Assembly: GCA_945639195.1 (NCBI GenBank)
Contig: CALZEE010000001.1
Coordinates: 186,001-250,000, forward strand
Source of the DNA: an uncultured Ignatzschineria sp.
GTDB lineage: Bacteria > Pseudomonadota > Gammaproteobacteria > Cardiobacteriales > Wohlfahrtiimonadaceae
Direction: 5' to 3'
Length of the DNA stretch: 64,000 nucleotides
Positions 56,427 through 64,000 of the stretch are shown piece by piece; position 1 is the stretch's first letter; every line of letters begins with the position of its first letter. The notes beneath the pieces are model-generated. The model was not told where the DNA came from. It worked only from the letters and a program-made list of their open reading frames with translations, and searched no databases. The translations under genes and the position numbers were made by a program.

Positions 56427-57050
56427 TTAACGCGGGTTCAGTTTTCGCCATGCCGCGGGGTCTTGTTGTGAGCCCCTTTTCCCCCAAATCCCTAATCGAG
56501 ATTTTTTGGCGCGATCTTCCGCTTTTTGATAGGTTGAGTCCTTATTATATTGTGAGTAGACAACCGCTTCACCTTGTTTAACTAAGGCTAAGCCAAGATC
56601 TTCATTGTTGTAAAATAGCTTGCCTACGTAACGACTGTATCGATCAATATCAATAATTTCGACCTTTATAGTAGCATGATTTGACTGAGGTAGAAGCTTA
56701 ATTAGCGCATTTTTGGCGTTTTCACCCCATGGTTTTTGCTTCATTTCCGGGGCATCAATTCCCCATACGCGAATATTAAACTGTGCTTTATTTGAGGGAG
56801 GGCAATGGACGACGATAGTATCTCCATCAACCACCCGATTGAGGGCGCACTCATACTGTTCTTTCACTGAAAGCGCCATCGTTTGTGGTTGTTTCGAACG
56901 GGCGGGATGATCTGCGGGAATAAAATAAGAGATCCCGAGAATGATGATAAATAGAACCGCAATCGTAAATTGCACTTTTCGTGTTTTAAATTGCTGTCGA
57001 ATGAGGTTCTTAAAGTATCGTGTCACAGCTGAAGGGGCATGTTGAGTCAT
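56427..57050 (-). CDS. Membrane-anchored thermonuclease-family (SNase-like) protein
   Basis: 207 residues. A cytoplasmic/basic N-terminus, one membrane helix (about 27-45), then an SNase domain with ALNRVVDGDTIVVHC, IRVWGIDAPEMKQKPWGENAK, IDIDRYSRYVGKLF and GEAVVYSQYN. Active-site Asp/Arg/Glu positions are present (RVWGIDAPE, RYSRYVG). It may be a surface-anchored Ca-dependent nuclease facing the periplasm. Lies 21 bases after pgpA. Confidence 0.85.
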   Translation of the reverse strand: MTQHAPSAVTRYFKNLIRQQFKTRKVQFTIAVLFIIILGISYFIPADHPARSKQPQTMALSVKEQYECALNRVVDGDTIVVHCPPSNKAQFNIRVWGIDAPEMKQKPWGENAKNALIKLLPQSNHATIKVEIIDIDRYSRYVGKLFYNNEDLGLALVKQGEAVVYSQYNKDSTYQKAEDRAKKSRLGIWGKRGSQQDPAAWRKLNPR

Positions 57051-57071
57051 CTTATTAGTTTAATAGATGAC

Positions 57072-57554
57072 TTAAAACAATGGGATTATCCAGATGAAGA
57101 TTATTTGCATACAGATCAGTGCAAAGATCCCCGCGAGGACATCATCGAACATAATTCCAAAGCCACCTTCAATTTTTTCATCGATAAACTTAATAGGCCA
57201 GGGCTTTAAGACATCAAATATACGAAAAAGAATGAATCCTAAAATGGCAGAGGGAAGGGATACTGGGGCGCAAATCATGGTGATCCATAATCCGACGAAC
57301 TCATCCCAGACAATCCCGCCATGATCATGCACTCCGAGTTCATCACTGGCGCGTTGACAGATAGTGATACCAACAATAAAGGCAATAATCGTAACAGCAA
57401 GATAACCCGCTAAAGGGAGATAAGTTGCCATGAGAAACCATAGTGGCATTGCGGCTAATGTGCCCATGGTTCCCGGCGCAATAGGAGAGAGACCAGCGCC
57501 AAAGCCTGATGCTAAAAATTGCCAAGGCGTTTTAATGGTAATTTTAGGTTTCAT
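57072..57554 (-). CDS. pgpA: Phosphatidylglycerophosphatase A
   Basis: Dephosphorylates phosphatidylglycerophosphate to phosphatidylglycerol at the inner membrane. 160 residues (E. coli PgpA 172), with the conserved SGFGAGLSPIAPGTMGTLAA, GIVWDEFVGLW, FRIFDVLKPWPI and GGFGIMFDDVLAGI. Three to four hydrophobic helices. Located after orn and before the SNase gene. Its product feeds the cardiolipin synthase. Confidence 0.95.
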   Translation of the reverse strand: MKPKITIKTPWQFLASGFGAGLSPIAPGTMGTLAAMPLWFLMATYLPLAGYLAVTIIAFIVGITICQRASDELGVHDHGGIVWDEFVGLWITMICAPVSLPSAILGFILFRIFDVLKPWPIKFIDEKIEGGFGIMFDDVLAGIFALICMQIIFIWIIPLF

Positions 57555-57586
57555 GTTGATAATCTTCCTATTGCATAATGAGGGTT

Positions 57587-58123
57587 TTATTTGAAATAAT
57601 GCGTTCTAATGAATTTTAACTCATTAATTGATTCTCGAATATCATCTAGTGCGAGATGGGTATTTTGTTTTTCATAACTTAAAGGATTATCGTACCAGCG
57701 CTTAACGGCCTCTTTAAAAGAGCTCACATCGATGCTGCGGTAGTGACAATATTCATCGAGTTCAGGCATATATTTTTTTAAGAAACGACGATCTGTACCA
57801 ATACTATTACCGCAAAGTGGAGATTTTCCCGCAGGGATCCACTTCTGAGCGAACTCTATCGTTGCATTCATTGCATCGAGAACGGAGACCTTACTATCTC
57901 GAATGCGCGCCGTGAGACCTGAGTTACCGTGAGTTGTTTGACACCAATCATCCATCAATGCAAGAATTTCTTCTGGCTGATAAATCGCAAGATTTGGTCC
58001 TTCCGCTAATACGTTTAAGTCTTTATCGGTAATGATAGAGGCGATCTCGATAATATGATGCGTCTCTTCATCAAGTCCGGTCATCTCGAGGTCTATCCAA
58101 AGGAGGTTACTGTCTGCTTGCAT
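57587..58123 (-). CDS. orn: Oligoribonuclease
   Basis: 3'-5' exoribonuclease of the DEDDh family that degrades nanoRNA and pGpG. 178 residues (E. coli 181). Metal-binding acidic residues are in [31 protein letters not shown], and the catalytic [11 protein letters not shown]. First gene of an orn-pgpA-SNase group on the minus strand. Confidence 0.96.
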   Translation of the reverse strand: MQADSNLLWIDLEMTGLDEETHHIIEIASIITDKDLNVLAEGPNLAIYQPEEILALMDDWCQTTHGNSGLTARIRDSKVSVLDAMNATIEFAQKWIPAGKSPLCGNSIGTDRRFLKKYMPELDEYCHYRSIDVSSFKEAVKRWYDNPLSYEKQNTHLALDDIRESINELKFIRTHYFK

Positions 58124-58422
58124 TATGGGGCCTATATTGATAAGTATTAAAATAGTAAAAAGAGAGCCTTATCATATCATAGCGCCTGATTTGAGTATAT
58201 TTGACGAGGAAGAGAAAAAATGAAAGCTGATAAAGTCAGACCGCTCGTTTTATCGCAATATAGCGCCATTTTTTATTAAAAATGGATTTAGATAGAGAAG
58301 AACATATATCACGTCGTTGAATAGCGCCCGCCAATAATGAATGTTCGATTTAAGGTTTGTTTAGATGAGGATCTGTATATAATACGTTCAATATTTTAAT
58401 AGATCATTACTAGAGGGTTGTT
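58124..58422. other. Divergent gap between orn and the membrane protein gene
   Basis: A TATATAAT stretch (-10 hexamer 58378-58383) lies 40 bases before the plus gene. CCATTTTT (58266-58273) and AAAAATGG (58278-58285) form an 8-bp hairpin. A 19-codon frame starts at 58220 behind GAGGAAGAG but resembles nothing. No other signal seen. Confidence 0.4.
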
Positions 58423-59298
58423 ATGATAAATCAACAAGGTATCTCTGATGGACATGCGGGGAAATTTCAAAAACCAAGCTTAACGCATCATCCTGCAGCG
58501 GAGTATCACTCACTTGCGGATGCGAAAGCGCGACGTTATGACTTTACGATTGGCGGATTATTTTCTGAAGCTTGGCGTTTAACGAAAGGTTTTAAGATGG
58601 ATTTCTTTTTAGGATTCCTGCTCTACTCAGTGATCGGCTCAGCTGTAATGACCGCATTAGTTGTCTTACTATCGATGATCTTTTTTGGAATCATGCTTAG
58701 TTATGCCGGTAGTATGAATATCGTAAGTTTTGCAGATTTAGAATATGCGTTAGCCTATGATCCAGGCATGATGGGGCGCTTGATCCTGATTTATCTGATC
58801 TATTTTGTTTTAATGATACTCGTTTCTATCCCTCTGAATGTTCTTTCAATGGGGCTTTTAGTGATGGCGCAAAAACGCGGGAATGGGGTTAAGGTCGATA
58901 TTGTGGCTGATCTGTTTGCGCCTTTTAAAGTTTTTTGGAAGCTCTTTTTCCTGCAGATCGTGATCGGTCTAATCTATATTGTGGGCATTTTCTTGTTTGT
59001 ATTGCCGGGGATTTATGTGGCGATCGCATCTTGCTTAACATTCTTTATTATTTTTGCTTACCCCAATAGTACGGTATTTGAGATTATCTTTAGCTCATGG
59101 AAGATGGTTAATCAGCATTTCTTTAAAATTTTTGGAATGTTGATATTGCTCTTTTTTATCAATTTTATAGCGATGATTCCTTTCGGAATAGGACTTATTT
59201 GGTCAATGCCATTTAGTTATTTAGTATTAGCTATTTTATTGAGAGAGATTACCAAGGTATCAGAGCCTGCACCTAAACTCTCTATTCCTGGATTTTAA
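58423..59298 (+). CDS. Multipass membrane protein of unknown function
   Basis: 291 residues. The first 55 are hydrophilic, with FTIGGLFSEAWRLTKGFK just before the membrane. Hydrophobic blocks at about 61-93, 117-150, 172-213 and 234-275 give six to eight helices, and the FVLPGIYVAIA motif resembles the DUF975/YciC (UPF0259)-like families. The ending is AILLREITKVSEP. Function not known. Ribosome site AGAGGG; it is a single gene closed by a terminator. Confidence 0.75.
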   Translation: MINQQGISDGHAGKFQKPSLTHHPAAEYHSLADAKARRYDFTIGGLFSEAWRLTKGFKMDFFLGFLLYSVIGSAVMTALVVLLSMIFFGIMLSYAGSMNIVSFADLEYALAYDPGMMGRLILIYLIYFVLMILVSIPLNVLSMGLLVMAQKRGNGVKVDIVADLFAPFKVFWKLFFLQIVIGLIYIVGIFLFVLPGIYVAIASCLTFFIIFAYPNSTVFEIIFSSWKMVNQHFFKIFGMLILLFFINFIAMIPFGIGLIWSMPFSYLVLAILLREITKVSEPAPKLSIPGF

Positions 59299-59320
59299 GG
59301 AGAGATTTAACGGATGATAT

Positions 59321-59355
59321 AAAAAAGCCCGGCTGTAATCAGCTCGGGCTTTTTT
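59321..59355. terminator. Bidirectional terminator between membrane protein gene and yaaA
   Basis: AAAAAAGCCCG plus GCTG (59321-59335) pairs with CAGC plus CGGGCTTTTTT (59340-59355) with one bulged T, TAAT loop. T tracts on both strands. Confidence 0.88.
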
Positions 59356-59396
59356 CTAGATTAAGTATCATTACTATACGATTGCTATTAATGCAT

Positions 59397-60161
59397 TTAT
59401 CCGCGGATAAAGACGATCTCTCCTGTCACATCATTAGGTTTATAAGCATAGCCTTCTAAGTTAAATTTCTTTAGCTCTTGTAGATCTGTAATCTTATTTT
59501 CGCTGACGAAACGCGTCATCAACCCACGCGCTTTCTTTGCATAAACACCAATAACCTTATACTCACCATTGCTGAAATCTTTAAAGATTGGCGTTACAAC
59601 GCGTGCTTTTAATTTTTCAGGTTTGACGGCTTTGAAATACTCATTTGATGCAAGGTTAATCACGACTTTTGCATCGATTTCATCAATACGGGTATTGAGA
59701 TAATCTGTGATGAGATCGCCCCAGAATTCATAGAGGTTTTTGCCTCGCTCATTTTGAAGGGGTGTTCCCATCTCTAAGCGATAAGGCGCAATGAGGTCAA
59801 GCGGTCTTACCGCGCCATAAAGCCCAGAAAGAATCGCTAGATGTTGATTGAGGAATTCCACCTCTTTTTCAGGAAGATCATAGGCTGAAAGCCCTTGATA
59901 CACATCGCCATTAAAGAGGTAAAGTGCTGGTTTTGCATTCTGTGAAGTAAAGGGCACTTGATATGTTTGGAAACGCGCTACGTTCTGTTCTGCAATGCGC
60001 TCAGAAACTTTCATTAAGCTCTGAATCTCTTCGGCTGAGTAACTTCGGAGGATATCGATAAGCGTCTGTGACTCGGTTAAGAGCTTTGGCTCCTCGAGAC
60101 TTGTAATGGGTGGTGGAGTATGTTCATCCAGCATCTTTGCAGGGGAAAGTAAAAACAGCAT
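59397..60161 (-). CDS. yaaA: Peroxide stress protein YaaA (DUF328)
   Basis: 254 residues (E. coli YaaA 258). LLSPAKMLDE start, LYLFNGDVYQGLSAYDL, LSGLYGAVRPLDLIAPYRLEMGTPL and NLASNEYFKAV are family signatures. In E. coli YaaA lowers free iron during peroxide stress and binds DNA. Single-gene unit; ribosome site AGAGGA. Confidence 0.95.
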   Translation of the reverse strand: MLFLLSPAKMLDEHTPPPITSLEEPKLLTESQTLIDILRSYSAEEIQSLMKVSERIAEQNVARFQTYQVPFTSQNAKPALYLFNGDVYQGLSAYDLPEKEVEFLNQHLAILSGLYGAVRPLDLIAPYRLEMGTPLQNERGKNLYEFWGDLITDYLNTRIDEIDAKVVINLASNEYFKAVKPEKLKARVVTPIFKDFSNGEYKVIGVYAKKARGLMTRFVSENKITDLQELKKFNLEGYAYKPNDVTGEIVFIRG

Positions 60162-60409
60162 ATTAATCGTCCTCTTATTGTTGTTCTATCGAATATTCTT
60201 GACGCCTTTTTGATTCATTGTACGGTTAGTAGAGTTATGATTATTGATGTTCCTAAAAGGAGCACTAAGGTCTTTAATGTTATATGGCAATATCATTTGA
60301 TACATCGCCAGCATTTTAGTATCTATTAATTCGGACTCTATATATTAGTTTTATAAAAAAATAACGATAAGTACAAGATGGTGACGTAAAGATTATTTTT
60401 GATCTTGAG
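60162..60409. other. Intergenic region, no gene seen
   Basis: AT-rich, holds the yaaA upstream region on the minus strand. I see no convincing promoter, terminator or OxyR site. Confidence 0.4.
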
Positions 60410-61195
60410 TTATAGATGGGTAACATCTTGTTTTTTAGGGGCGGGTTTGTTAAAGGCTCCATCCATCAGGGTATCTCTTTTTGCTAAAAAGTAAAAGAAA
60501 ATTAGCGCAAGCAGATAAGCGATGATAGTGCTTGTGAAGAGATCGATAGGGAAATGCATTCCTAAACGCAATCGACTAATCATCATGAGACCTGCCCAGA
60601 GCGTCATAATGGTGATTGCGACCATGGTTTTTTTATCTTTTTCTCGCGTCATGAAGCCGACTATGATAAATGCCCACATCACAGCAAAAATGGTGTGACC
60701 TGATGGAAACGAGTAGCCGGTCTCTTTTGTCCAATGTGTTTTCAGCCATTGAGGCGTTTCAGATTCTCCCTCAAGCGTTGTGGCAATCACTACACTGCGT
60801 TCCTTGCGAGGTAATTCATAAAACGGCTCTATCGCAACGCCTTTTTCTACCATATAGCTCATATAGGGGCGAGGCTCTTCCCAGAGTTTTTTGATACCAC
60901 TTTTAAGAATTTGGGTACTACCTTGCAATGCGAAAACACTCAAAAAGATGATCACCCAGTGATGCTGCAGGAGTTTGCATCGCATACTGAGCCAAATAGA
61001 AAATATTAAGGAAGTGATGAGCGCGAAGTAAGGTGCTGAACCTGATTCCGTCACAATGTAGAGCACTAAATCTAACGAAGAGTAGCCTTGAAGCGGTCCC
61101 CAGTGCCAATCGATTGCCCAAGCGATAAGGGGAATTGCGATCAGAAGGAGAAATACAATAGAGAGGTTGCGAACGAGAGTTTTATAAGAGTTCAT
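60410..61195 (-). CDS. pgpB: PAP2-family membrane phosphatase (PgpB-like)
   Basis: 261 residues (E. coli PgpB 254). Acid phosphatase motifs: KKLWEEPRPYM, YSFPSGHTIFA, and SRLRLGMHFPIDL. A periplasmic loop of about 60 residues lies between the first two, and about six membrane helices are present, as in PgpB. It dephosphorylates phosphatidylglycerophosphate, undecaprenyl diphosphate or related lipids. ATG 61195 has no strong ribosome site; the TTG at 61201 is in frame. PgpB specifically, rather than another PAP2 lipid phosphatase, is inference from the overall layout. Confidence 0.82.
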   Translation of the reverse strand: MNSYKTLVRNLSIVFLLLIAIPLIAWAIDWHWGPLQGYSSLDLVLYIVTESGSAPYFALITSLIFSIWLSMRCKLLQHHWVIIFLSVFALQGSTQILKSGIKKLWEEPRPYMSYMVEKGVAIEPFYELPRKERSVVIATTLEGESETPQWLKTHWTKETGYSFPSGHTIFAVMWAFIIVGFMTREKDKKTMVAITIMTLWAGLMMISRLRLGMHFPIDLFTSTIIAYLLALIFFYFLAKRDTLMDGAFNKPAPKKQDVTHL

Positions 61196-61279
61196 AGTCA
61201 ATAGTGTGTCATGAAGAAAGGTGTTCAGGGGGATTTTGTCTTAGCTATATCAAATCTTGGCGAAAATAGATGAGCGCAG

Positions 61280-62077
61280 TTAGAAGTATTTGAGCTCAAA
61301 AAGTGTATCGAGCGTTTTTGCGACGCTGTCTTCAATATTTGTTCCAATAATTCTATCCGGGAAGTGGTTTTTGAGGCGCTCAGTGGCATTGCCCATTACA
61401 AAGGGATGCGCAACGAGAGAGAGTAGTTCAAAGTCGTTGAGTTGATCCCCAAATGCAACGCAATGTTTTGGATCGATGTTGAGTGCTTCGAGAACATGCT
61501 TCGCCCCCACTGACTTGTTAATACCTTTGGGCATGATTTCAAGATAGGTCGGTGATGATGTAGAGACAGAAGCCCCTTCGAAATAATCATAAGCGACATC
61601 AAGGTGGGTGATAAGCTCCGTTTCTGGAAGAACAAAGAGCGCCTTCGTTAAGGTCTCATTTACCCAGTCATGATGAGGGTCGAGAATTTCAAAACGCTCA
61701 CCAGGGCAAGTATAATGATGAGGAATCCCATCTTTAGTGTAAATGATATTATTGTGATAAAAGATCGGTGGGTAGGCAATTTTCCCGGAGAAATCAAAAA
61801 CGCGCTCCAAAATGGGTTTCGGGAGCGTTGCTTCATGCAGTACTCTTTCTCGGTGAAAATCAAAAACGCGCGCACCATTGTAGTTGATCATAAATTCGGT
61901 TCCACCAATTGCTTTAGCAAAGGGCAGCGCGCCGGCAAAACTACGACCGGTGCTGAAGATGATATGAATTCCTTTTCTTTTTAAGGTGATGAGTATCTCT
62001 TGAAGCGCAGGAGAGAGGGCATTATTGTTGTTTAGGCTCGTGCCATCAAGGTCGAGAAAAAGCGCTTTTAAAGTCAT
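61280..62077 (-). CDS. Cof-type HAD-IIB phosphatase
   Basis: 265 residues. Motif I FLDLDGTSLNN, motif II FSTGRS, motif III lysine in GINKSVGAKHVLEAL, motif IV FGDQLNDFELLSLV. The C2 cap is of the Cof type. Likely a sugar-phosphate or nucleotide phosphatase; the substrate is unknown. E. coli has several similar proteins (YidA, YbhA) and I cannot assign it to one of them. Confidence 0.88.
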   Translation of the reverse strand: MTLKALFLDLDGTSLNNNNALSPALQEILITLKRKGIHIIFSTGRSFAGALPFAKAIGGTEFMINYNGARVFDFHRERVLHEATLPKPILERVFDFSGKIAYPPIFYHNNIIYTKDGIPHHYTCPGERFEILDPHHDWVNETLTKALFVLPETELITHLDVAYDYFEGASVSTSSPTYLEIMPKGINKSVGAKHVLEALNIDPKHCVAFGDQLNDFELLSLVAHPFVMGNATERLKNHFPDRIIGTNIEDSVAKTLDTLFELKYF

Positions 62078-62382
62078 AAGGAATCCCTTTAATTGATTGA
62101 TTGCTCGTTGTTACTCAATGAGAGAGTATAGTGGGATTCTGCACTGACGACAACCTTCGATCCGTCAGGGGAATTCTACGTCTGAGTGATTTGCTCCTAT
62201 TTTAGGAAGATAGGGAAAACTTATTTTTCTTTCAATGGGTAAATGGATTATAATTGATCCAATGACAAGCCTGAATGATTCAGGGGTTATGCTAAAATAG
62301 AGTCGGATTTCTTGTAGCGCTCTGCTATAAAAATAATGAACTCATCATGTATGAAGATAAGAACGAATAAGTGAGAACCACA
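62078..62382 (+). promoter_or_regulatory. Upstream region of hfq with several -10 candidates
   Basis: Three candidates on the plus strand: TATAAT (62249-62254), extended -10 TGCTAAAAT (62290-62298) and extended -10 TGCTATAAA (62323-62331). CCTGAA-TGA-TTCAGG (62270-62284) is an inverted repeat between the first two, and CTGACG/CGTCAG (62144-62168) is another. In E. coli hfq has several promoters inside and upstream of miaA; here miaA is absent and this gap must carry them. No gene seen in these 305 bases. Confidence 0.5.
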
Positions 62383-62634
62383 ATGGCAAAAATGCAATCC
62401 CTCCAAGACCCCTTTTTAAACCTGCTTCGTAAGGAGCGTGTTCCTGTTTCAATTTTCTTAATCAATGGTATTAAGCTTCAAGGACAAATTGAATCATTTG
62501 ACCAATTCGTGATCCTTTTAAGATCGAACGTTAGCCAAATGATCTATAAACATGCGGTATCAACGATTGTTCCTGCACGTAATGTGAATTTGGGAACTGA
62601 AATGGATGAAGCTGACGCACCAAGCGGTGAATAA
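62383..62634 (+). CDS. hfq: RNA chaperone Hfq
   Basis: Hexameric RNA-binding protein that pairs small RNAs with mRNAs. 83 residues (E. coli 102). Sm1 motif [36 protein letters not shown] and Sm2 [10 protein letters not shown] are intact. The C-terminal tail is short ([19 protein letters not shown]). ATG 62383 gives [11 protein letters not shown]; an in-frame ATG at 62392 is possible and a GTG at 62371 is unlikely. Unlike E. coli there is no miaA before it; hflX follows after 295 bases. Confidence 0.96.
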   Translation: MAKMQSLQDPFLNLLRKERVPVSIFLINGIKLQGQIESFDQFVILLRSNVSQMIYKHAVSTIVPARNVNLGTEMDEADAPSGE

Positions 62635-62649
62635 TGGCTGTTTTAAGAG

Positions 62650-62726
62650 AACCTGCTAGTACTTTCTATGATCGATAAGATCAGTAGGTCTTTCAAAATG
62701 AAAGAATATAGGTACTAGTCGGTTTT
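62650..62726 (+). ncRNA. Three-way-junction RNA structure with terminator tail between hfq and hflX
   Basis: AACC-TG-CTAGTAC (62650-62662) pairs with GTACTAG-TC-GGTT (62712-62724), followed by TTTTTT. Inside, CTAT (62666-62669) pairs with ATAG (62708-62711) and encloses two small hairpins: GATC-gataa-GATC (62670-62682) and TCTTTC-aaaat-GAAAGA (62689-62705). The fold is complex for a simple terminator. It may end the hfq mRNA or be the 3' part of a small RNA. No known RNA family recognised. Confidence 0.45.
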
Positions 62727-62929
62727 TTGTTGTTAAGATTAAGTTGTTTAGATCGTTTTTCGATCGATGTTTTAAATAGTTTTAAAAGTTGTTGTCTTTG
62801 AATGATCCGTTTTGCGTTTTGTCGGTCGAATACCGTGGCGCGTTGTTTAAGAAGCTTTAAATATAAACAGGTCTATTCAATTTATGTTGTATCCATAGCA
62901 AGTTTTTATTGAGGTGTGCACTCTTTATA

Positions 62930-64000
62930 ATGAGTCATATAGTTGAAGAATTAAGTCACGCTGATGACCGAGCGATTATTGTTTCCTTAGAGATGCCTGA
63001 TAGCGAAGATGGTGATCTGGCAGAATTTCGGGAACTCGTTACTTCGGCTGGAGTACAGATTGAACACTGTATTACCGGTAGCCGACAAACACCCCATCAT
63101 AAATATTTCTTAGGTACCGGTAAGGCAGATGAAGTTAAAGATGCTATCGAAGCCTATGATGCGAATGTCGTATTGATTAATCACGACTTAACGCCGAGTC
63201 AAAACCGAAATTTAGAGAGCCTTTGTGGCGTTCGTGTGGTTGATCGCACCGGTTTGATTCTCGATATCTTTGCGCAAAGAGCCCAAAGCTTTGAGGGAAA
63301 GCTTCAGGTTGAGCTTGCGCAGCTCACAAGATTATCGACGCGTTTAGTTCGCAAACACAGTAATCTTGAGCAACAGCGTGGTGGTGCTGTGGGCCTTCGT
63401 GGTCCTGGTGAAACCCGTCTTGAAATGGATCGGCGTGTTATTAGTGACCGTATTCGGCAGTTGAAAAAACGACTCGAAACAGTCACCAAGATGCGTCATC
63501 AAGGACGTGTTGCAAGAGAGCGTAACGAAGTTCCTACTATTGCACTTGTTGGCTATACAAATGCCGGGAAATCATCACTTTTCAATCGATTAACAGATGC
63601 TGGAGTTTATGTTCAGGATCAGCTTTTTGCCACATTAGATCCTACGCATCGCGCATTAGAGATTGAACATGTGGGACGCAGCGTTATTGTTGATACCGTT
63701 GGTTTTATCTCTAAATTACCGCATGATCTTGTGGAAGCATTTAAATCAACGCTCCAAGAGGCAATGGAAGCTGATCTCTTATTGGAAGTGATTGATGTGG
63801 TCGATCCTGAGCGAGAATTAAAGTCTCGTGAAGTCGCATCTGTTTTAGAGCAGATTGGGGCGAATGAAGTTCCTAAGTTACAAGTATTTAATAAAATTGA
63901 TTTAAATCCTGAAATTGATCCCCACGTTTCTATTGGTGCAGAGGGCGTTGTGAACGCTGTCTGGGTCTCAGCAGTTGAGAATCAGGGAATCGATCTTTTG
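62930..64000 (+). CDS. hflX: GTPase HflX (3' end beyond the window)
   Basis: Ribosome-binding GTPase that splits stalled 70S ribosomes. The first 357 codons are present. The N-terminal domain has the conserved SSRQTP-like [19 protein letters not shown] and [12 protein letters not shown]. The linker carries [16 protein letters not shown], and the G domain has G1 [17 protein letters not shown]3 [17 protein letters not shown] and G4 NKID. The ATG at 62930 fits the family; GAGG lies 15 bases upstream, further than usual. Conserved partner of hfq. Confidence 0.95.
   Translation, partial: MSHIVEELSHADDRAIIVSLEMPDSEDGDLAEFRELVTSAGVQIEHCITGSRQTPHHKYFLGTGKADEVKDAIEAYDANVVLINHDLTPSQNRNLESLCGVRVVDRTGLILDIFAQRAQSFEGKLQVELAQLTRLSTRLVRKHSNLEQQRGGAVGLRGPGETRLEMDRRVISDRIRQLKKRLETVTKMRHQGRVARERNEVPTIALVGYTNAGKSSLFNRLTDAGVYVQDQLFATLDPTHRALEIEHVGRSVIVDTVGFISKLPHDLVEAFKSTLQEAMEADLLLEVIDVVDPERELKSREVASVLEQIGANEVPKLQVFNKIDLNPEIDPHVSIGAEGVVNAVWVSAVENQGIDLL

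Noticed and set aside
58220-58279. 19-codon frame behind GAGGAAGAG in the orn divergent gap
   Set aside because: Too short, no similarity and overlapping a hairpin; nothing beyond the ribosome-like site supports it.

Overview
This window is a stretch of chromosome from an AT-rich gammaproteobacterium. The gene families and neighbourhoods are gammaproteobacterial: rpoH, diaA-dolP, rpsT with a UUG start, orn, hfq-hflX and ribF-ileS-lspA-ispH. The low-GC codon use, the lipoyl-tailed PDH complex and an unusual meso-diaminopimelate dehydrogenase suggest a host near Ignatzschineria/Wohlfahrtiimonas; that placement is recall-based inference, not something the sequence proves. I found no rRNA, tRNA, CRISPR array, insertion sequence or prophage. 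Almost everything is housekeeping, so the most informative oddities are small insertions, substitutions and RNA structures between core genes.

Layout. 1-6.5 kb: start of maeB (minus), rpoH, diaA-dolP, gorA, then pit-tsaC. 6.6-10.7 kb (minus): rpsT, then a metN-metI-ddh-metQ operon in which ddh (diaminopimelate dehydrogenase) sits inside a methionine-type ABC importer. 11-18.2 kb: a small DUF1090 periplasmic protein, then the pyruvate dehydrogenase operon aceE-aceF-lpd, whose E3 carries its own lipoyl domain. 18.3-20.3 kb (minus): rplU-rpmA-cgtA with a clear sigma70 promoter. 20.5-23.2 kb: a YdhR-like monooxygenase and three prepilin-like genes resembling pilV/pilW/pilX. 23.3-41.6 kb: one continuous ribosomal superoperon (str + S10 + spc + alpha): rpsL-rpsG-fusA-tuf, rpsJ to rpsQ, rplN to rpmJ with secY, rpsM-rpsK-rpsD-rpoA-rplQ. 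Hairpins occur at several of the boundaries where E. coli places r-protein autoregulation.

41.6-47.6 kb: ribF-ileS-lspA, a beta-carbonic anhydrase in the position where E. coli has fkpB, and ispH. 47.7-50.2 kb (minus): ilvA and a NadR-like NMN adenylyltransferase whose kinase P-loop is eroded. 50.3-51.8 kb: cardiolipin synthase. 51.9-56.4 kb (minus): an MCE-type lipid transport operon (STAS-permease, ATPase, MlaD-like, PqiC-like lipoprotein) with a Nudix hydrolase gene at its end. 56.4-58.1 kb (minus): membrane-anchored thermonuclease, pgpA, orn. 58.4-62.1 kb: a multipass membrane protein, yaaA, pgpB-like phosphatase and a Cof-type HAD phosphatase. 62.4-64 kb: hfq, a three-way-junction RNA structure, and hflX running off the end.

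Themes. Translation and protein export (the superoperon, rplU-rpmA-cgtA, ileS, rpsT, tsaC), pyruvate and amino-acid metabolism (PDH, maeB, ilvA, ddh) and envelope phospholipid handling (cls, pgpA, pgpB-like, the MCE operon, lspA, dolP) dominate. The best candidates for new biology are ddh inside metNI-Q, the branched RNA between hfq and hflX, the P-loop-less NadR, and leader hairpins at rpsJ, rplE and rpsM.
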